A DNA stretch of 18,036 nucleotides from Flavipsychrobacter stenotrophus (GTDB lineage Bacteria > Bacteroidota > Bacteroidia > Chitinophagales > Chitinophagaceae), in contig CANBQQ010000016.1 in assembly GCA_947371715.1 (NCBI GenBank), forward strand, positions 1-18,036. Reading direction: 5' to 3'. How positions within the stretch are numbered: position 1 is the first letter of the stretch; every line of letters starts with the position of its first letter. Shown here piece by piece: positions 14,610 through 18,036 of this stretch. Position numbers and translations under genes: made by a program. The notes below the pieces were generated by a model. The model saw nothing but the letters and a program-made list of their open reading frames with translations. It was not told the origin of the DNA and did no database searches.

Positions 14610-15733
14610 CTGAAAACAGCGGCGGGTTCTACGCTTCTTATTCTACTCAATGCAAACGATGCGCCACTTAGGGAGATCAGCCCTATTGTTGCAAACATGC
14701 CCAACAATACTAAAGGAGAAAACGAAAAGATCAATCCTGAGTTGGCAACCCCTATTCTGAAGCCCTCCAGTAACATCAGTCCGATGAGAAATCCAACTAT
14801 GGAAAATAGGGCAGCCTGTGTCAGGATCAGGCGGCTGATATAGCCATTGCCAGCTCCGATGGCCTTTAATGTTCCATAATCTTTAAGCCGGTCTAATGCC
14901 GAAGAGTACATGGTCAACCCGATAATAAAAAAGCCCGCTATGAGCGCAAAAATGATCAATGTCCCTGTGCTTAATGCAATGCCGCTGCTGGAAAGTATTT
15001 TCCTTACAGACGACTTTGCCAATGTCTCTGCCGGCCATGCTCTTATCCCGTTTACATGTTTATTAATGTCAGCTACAACGTCATCAACTTTTACGCCCGG
15101 CTGCACATTTACCAATACTGCACTTATAGTATTTACCGATTGGTTAGAATAAAATCGGGCTCTTTCAATAGTTGTTACACAGAAACTGCTGCCAAATCCA
15201 CGAAACCCCTTTGTTTGCAATGCGAAAAAGGCACGCTTCCCATTTATCTCAAATGGAGTCCCGATATCTATTACCCCGCCAAGATTTTTCTTTTCAAAAT
15301 ACTCGCCACTCACTGCACCGTCCAATTGCAGGTCAGTTGTTTTACCGGCTGTTATTTTCTCTTGTTGTAGAATTGCGCGTACTTGATTGGCGTCAACGCC
15401 AATTATTGTAATGGCCCCGCTGGTACCGTTTTCATAGTTACATGCCGCGCCAGATATGAGCAGCGGGAAGGCTTCTTTAACCCCATTTATGCCCAGCACC
15501 GCGCGGAGGTTCCTTACATCAAGTCTGCCTAGTTGATTGACATCATTTGTTTTACTATCTACTACCCATATATCTGCTTTTACATCGGTAGCTAATGCGC
15601 CCATAAGGCCGGATAGGAAGAAAAAGACCCCAAGTTGCTGACCTATCAGAAACGTACTGATAAGAATGCCTACAATCACTCCTATACTTTTGGCCTTGTC
15701 AAACCGTATGAACTTCCATGCAATCTTTAACAT
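14606..15733 (-). CDS. FtsX/DevC-like ABC permease
   Basis: A 375-residue permease of the MacB/FtsX fold, the membrane part of the second export system. One membrane segment lies near the N-terminus (SIGVIVGILISTFLIGQQLG), followed by a periplasmic domain of about 210 residues (AFPLLISGAACNYENGTSG and IDIGTPFEINGKRAFFA), then three segments in the last third (GTLIIFALIAGFFIIGLTMY, ALFSIVGFLIGLMLLEGF and LVLLGMFATIGLISLSG). The stretch LKDYGTLKAIGAGNGYISRLI is the cytoplasmic loop typical of this family. It resembles DevC of the cyanobacterial DevBCA exporter most. The ATG at 15731-15733 is chosen: it sits four bases after the adaptor stop and gives MLKIAWKFIRFDKAKS, the usual start. A frame extending to 15766 would overlap the adaptor by 29 bases. 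Confidence 0.87.
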   Translation of the reverse strand: MLKIAWKFIRFDKAKSIGVIVGILISTFLIGQQLGVFFFLSGLMGALATDVKADIWVVDSKTNDVNQLGRLDVRNLRAVLGINGVKEAFPLLISGAACNYENGTSGAITIIGVDANQVRAILQQEKITAGKTTDLQLDGAVSGEYFEKKNLGGVIDIGTPFEINGKRAFFALQTKGFRGFGSSFCVTTIERARFYSNQSVNTISAVLVNVQPGVKVDDVVADINKHVNGIRAWPAETLAKSSVRKILSSSGIALSTGTLIIFALIAGFFIIGLTMYSSALDRLKDYGTLKAIGAGNGYISRLILTQAALFSIVGFLIGLMLLEGFRIGVANSGLIFSFSPLVLLGMFATIGLISLSGASFALSRIRSVEPAAVFR

Positions 15734-15737
15734 TGTT

Positions 15738-16691
15738 TCATTTTTTAAGATCACCTGAGATATCAACTACACATTCAACCCGCGCATTCAGCAAAAGCCT
15801 TTCAGGCTGGTCGAGCATTATTTTAATGGTTCTTACTCTGCGGTCTTCCTTTTCACCTGATTGGTCTGTGAACAAGGACTTCTTTTGTAGAAAGGATAAC
15901 GCCAGGTAAACTACGCCCGTCGAAAGGGTATCTTGTGCGCCAACATTCCGGATCCATGCTTTTTGACCTGTTACTATTTTGTCGGCATACATTTCATCTA
16001 TTTCACAAACCGCAATCGTTTTACCCATCGGACTAATTTGCGCGAATGATTGCCGGGTATCTATAGAACTGCCTGGCAATGTGCTTAGCTCTAACAGTTT
16101 ACCATTCACCGGTGATTTGATGATTTTCTGGTCGCGTTCAATTTCTGCAACTTGCAGTGCTGCTTTTGTTTGCTCCAGTTTGCCTTTTGAGACAGTAACA
16201 CCTGCCTGTAGTCGTTTAAGATTCGACTCAAATGACTTTAGAGCCGTATTTGCATCATCTACTGCCTGCTGTGTTTCCGCGCCTTTAGCCAACAGCCGAT
16301 CCAGCCTTTGTACTTCAGATACTGCATTGTTATATTTCGCTCTATATTCTCCTACACTCGCTTCATCCATCGTTATCTGATCGGCCTGCGTGTTTACTTC
16401 TGTTCTCAGTTGTTTTACTTTACCATCTTCCAGTCGGCGGTCTAATTCTAATATTGGCGTGCCGATGCTTACCGTATCGTTTTCTTTCTTCAGAATATTG
16501 AGAACAATGCCGTTTACCGGCGACGCTAATTGCACGATCTCGCTTTCCGGCTCTATTTTTCCAATGCCTACCACCTGGCTTACACTGCCTGCATTTTTAC
16601 TCTTGTCTGCAGCGGGTGTCTCTTTTACCCGATCATTACCACATGAGGTGATCATTAACAACAGCGATAAAAGGCATGAGATTCGTTTCAT
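15738..16691 (-). CDS. Lipoprotein membrane fusion protein (DevB/HlyD-like)
   Basis: A 317-residue periplasmic adaptor. The N-terminus MKRISCLLSLLLMITSCGN is a lipoprotein signal with lipobox ITSC and lipid-carrying Cys17, so it is anchored by lipid rather than by a membrane helix. Then come a first lipoyl-like half (QLASPVNGIVLNILKKENDT), an alpha-helical hairpin at about residues 90-185 (RLDRLLAKGAETQQAVDDAN), the second lipoyl half (KSPVNGKLLELSTLPGSSID) and a short barrel domain. The adaptor is shorter than the HlyD protein of the first system. It lies nine bases after the ATPase gene and four before the permease gene. Confidence 0.87.
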   Translation of the reverse strand: MKRISCLLSLLLMITSCGNDRVKETPAADKSKNAGSVSQVVGIGKIEPESEIVQLASPVNGIVLNILKKENDTVSIGTPILELDRRLEDGKVKQLRTEVNTQADQITMDEASVGEYRAKYNNAVSEVQRLDRLLAKGAETQQAVDDANTALKSFESNLKRLQAGVTVSKGKLEQTKAALQVAEIERDQKIIKSPVNGKLLELSTLPGSSIDTRQSFAQISPMGKTIAVCEIDEMYADKIVTGQKAWIRNVGAQDTLSTGVVYLALSFLQKKSLFTDQSGEKEDRRVRTIKIMLDQPERLLLNARVECVVDISGDLKK

Positions 16692-16700
16692 AATTGAATT

Positions 16701-17414
16701 TTATTTTTGAGCAATTTCGTCTTCTATCGGCTTGTCAGATATGCCACCGTCTACAACATATATTATCCTATCAGCAAATGTTGTAAGGCGGGTGTCGTGT
16801 GTAACTACGGCTACGGCCTTTCCTTGTTTCGCTAATAGTTTCAATTCATTCATTACAATACCCACACTTTTTATGTCCAGCGATGCTGTTGGCTCATCGC
16901 ATAACATCATTTCGGGGTCGGTGACCAATGCCCTGGCTATAGCTACCCGCTGTTGCTGGCCTCCGCTCAGGTCATTACTCAGGTTCTTCATACGGTCGCC
17001 CATCCCTACCTTTTCGAGCGCGGCAATTGCTCTTGTTCTTGCTTCATTTTCTTTGATTCCTTGCAGCGTTAATGGCATCATCACATTTTCAAGCGCGGTG
17101 AGCGGAGCTATCAGATTGAACTTCTGAAAAACGAAGCCGATCTTTTTGAGTCTTATTTGTGCCAGATTCTTTTCGTTCAACTCGTTTACTTTAATACCGT
17201 CAATCCACACTTCACCAAAACTGGGATAAATGACGCAGCCTAAGAGTGATAATAACGTGGTTTTACCGGAGCCGGAAGGCCCGATAATAAGCGTCAATTC
17301 TCCCGACCGCAGATCTACAGTGCTTGCCTGCAAAGCGGTTATTACGGTGTCACCTGCTTTATATTCTTTTCCGGCGCCTATTACCTTTGCTACGATCTTA
17401 TTAGCTGTCTCCAT
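16701..17414 (-). CDS. ABC transporter ATPase (DevA/MacB/LolD-like)
   Basis: A 237-residue ATP-binding subunit, first gene of the second export operon. All motifs are intact: Walker A GPSGSGKT (45-52), Q-loop Gln97, signature LSGGQ (149-153), Walker B MMLCDE (169-174) with D-loop SLD (178-180) and switch His206 (VTHD). This is the MacB/LolD/DevA class of ATPase that works with FtsX-like permeases and drives export by transmitting motion to periplasmic partners. The following genes supply the adaptor, permease and outer membrane channel, so the complex spans the whole envelope. The transported substrate cannot be told; DevBCA exports glycolipids and MacAB drugs or peptides. No clear -7 box was found ahead of it, but an inverted repeat lies 55 bases upstream. 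Confidence 0.93.
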   Translation of the reverse strand: METANKIVAKVIGAGKEYKAGDTVITALQASTVDLRSGELTLIIGPSGSGKTTLLSLLGCVIYPSFGEVWIDGIKVNELNEKNLAQIRLKKIGFVFQKFNLIAPLTALENVMMPLTLQGIKENEARTRAIAALEKVGMGDRMKNLSNDLSGGQQQRVAIARALVTDPEMMLCDEPTASLDIKSVGIVMNELKLLAKQGKAVAVVTHDTRLTTFADRIIYVVDGGISDKPIEDEIAQK

Positions 17415-17468
17415 TAATGGTACTGCATTATTCTTGTAAGTTACTTCATCTTAAACTTGTAATCATTG

Positions 17469-17483
17469 ATACATATCATGTAT
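17469..17483. promoter_or_regulatory. Inverted repeat upstream of the second export operon
   Basis: ATACAT-ATC-ATGTAT is a perfect 6+3+6 inverted repeat, 55 bases upstream of the ATPase start codon. It differs from the TetR-type operator seen elsewhere in the window. It may be a binding site for another regulator; this is unproven. Confidence 0.35.
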
Positions 17484-17554
17484 GGGTGCCAATTTTAGCC
17501 TGATTTGGTAAAATGAAACACAAAGAGTTGGAGATACTTAACTTCTACTCTTGC

Positions 17555-17624
17555 TTACTTTTCTTTGTGCTGCCGTTCCGCAATAAGCGGGATGAACTGG
17601 GAAAAGTAACAAAAGGGAACGGCA
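17555..17624. repeat. Interlocked 9-bp inverted repeats
   Basis: TTACTTTTC (17555-17563) pairs with GAAAAGTAA (17601-17609), and TGCCGTTCC (17571-17579) pairs with GGAACGGCA (17616-17624). Their order A-B-A'-B' cannot form two nested hairpins at once except as a pseudoknot. Six T residues follow (17625-17630), so the second pair alone could act as a weak terminator. It may be part of a dispersed repeat together with the element that follows. Confidence 0.55.
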
Positions 17625-17630
17625 TTTTTT

Positions 17631-17660
17631 CGTCCTTCGATAAACTCAGGATGACAAGCT
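17631..17660. repeat. Dispersed intergenic repeat fragment (translates as SSFDKLRMT / HPEFIEG)
   Basis: The bases CCTTCGATAAACTCAGGATG (17634-17653) with flanks belong to a short element found between genes of many unrelated bacteria, commonly seen in false ORFs as HPELVEG or SSFDKLRMT. I recognise it from memory; its function is not known. Confidence 0.6.
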
Positions 17661-17867
17661 CCGCGCGTAAAAGGAGCCAGGCAGCGTGTGGTTGTGGTTG
17701 GCTCGACCACTCTTCGCAAGCTCGGCCAGCGCTTCTGGTTTTGTAGATACAATTTATCGTGAACAGTTTTACAGCAATCTGAAGATTGCGAACCGCTGCG
17801 ACGTAGTCAGGAAGACTATGCCGAACTGGGGAATGCTCAATTTTGGCTAACATTGTCTTTGTACAGA

Positions 17868-18019
17868 AAAGTGGCAGTTTTTCACGAAAGTGGCAGTTTT
17901 CTGTTGTCTGTTTTGCTGAAATAGCTATTGGGTAAGGGTTTTGTTGATTTTAACAAACTGCTACTTTCTGCCACTTTCTGCCACTTTTTGCCACATGTTG
18001 CCACTTTTTCTGCTACTTT
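17868..18019. repeat. GTGGCAG direct repeats facing a phased CTGCCACTTT decamer array
   Basis: AAAGTGGCAGTTTT occurs at 17868-17881 and 17887-17900 (19-base period). About 60 bases on, the opposite orientation appears as units starting at 17958, 17968, 17978, 17988 and 17998 with an exact 10-base period, plus one at 18010; the consensus is CTGCCACTTT with C/T changes. A short inverted repeat TTTGTT/AACAAA (17940-17957) lies between. Repeated GTGGCA boxes are a feature of the ends of some IS21-family elements, so this may be the edge of a mobile element that continues past the window. No transposase is visible. Confidence 0.55.
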
Positions 18020-18036
18020 TTTGGGGCAGTTGTCTG

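Larger units (their letters stand above)
17415..18036. other. Gene-free, repeat-rich end of the window
   Basis: These 622 bases contain no ORF that looks like a real protein. The largest minus-strand frame (17545-17853) runs through repeat sequence. The region holds an operator-like inverted repeat, a pair of interlocked 9-bp inverted repeats (17555-17624), a fragment of a well-known dispersed repeat (17631-17660) and a direct/inverted decamer array (17868-18019). Nothing specific was seen at 17661-17860. Confidence 0.6.

Noticed and set aside
17545..17853. 102-codon minus-strand open frame
   Set aside because: It runs through the dispersed repeat and gives the well-known false translation VILSLSKDE; not a real gene.
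17868..18019. CRISPR array
   Set aside because: Units are only 10 bases long with no unique spacers between them; the pattern is a simple tandem array.

Overview
The window looks like chromosomal DNA of a Bacteroidota bacterium, probably of the Chitinophagaceae type. The evidence is a type IX secretion (Por) C-terminal sorting domain, Bacteroidota-style -7 boxes (TAnnTTTG), few Shine-Dalgarno sequences, and the family flavour of most proteins. The species cannot be named from this sequence. No rRNA, tRNA or CRISPR array was seen.

Layout. (1) 1-566: the 3' end of a large secreted adhesin-like protein with a T9SS sorting tail, followed by a hairpin terminator. (2) 844-5211, plus strand: a three-gene export operon encoding a type I-like ABC membrane/ATPase protein, an HlyD-type adaptor and a TolC-type outer membrane channel, joined by overlapping start and stop codons. 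(3) 5213-5899, minus strand: a TetR-type regulator whose stop codon lies one base from that of the TolC gene. (4) 6010-12342, minus strand: sbtA-like bicarbonate permease, threonylcarbamoyl-AMP synthase, a DUF6671-like zinc-ribbon protein, an 87-residue unknown protein, purE, purK and an isocitrate dehydrogenase with a C-terminal extension. The last six are tightly packed and probably one operon read from idh towards tsaC. (5) 12624-13184, plus strand: a lipocalin (Blc-like) gene interrupted by one in-frame TAG. (6) 13203-17414, minus strand: a second export operon of DevABC/MacB type (ATPase, lipoprotein adaptor, FtsX-like permease, TolC-like channel). (7) 17415-18036: a gene-free, repeat-rich end with interlocked inverted repeats, a dispersed-repeat fragment and a phased decamer array that may be the edge of a mobile element.

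How the parts may work together. A near-palindromic site, AATAGTA-T-TACTATT, occurs in front of the first export operon (787-799), at the start of the TetR gene (5900-5914) and in front of the idh-pur operon (12413-12425). This suggests one regulator controls its own gene, the convergent efflux operon and, unexpectedly, a central metabolic operon. The first ABC protein lacks a recognisable LSGGQ signature, has Glu for the Walker B Asp and Asn for the switch His, so its ATPase domain is degenerate; the second export system has intact motifs. Several products in the middle block use or release bicarbonate/CO2 (SbtA, TsaC/Sua5, PurK, Idh), which may or may not be meaningful.
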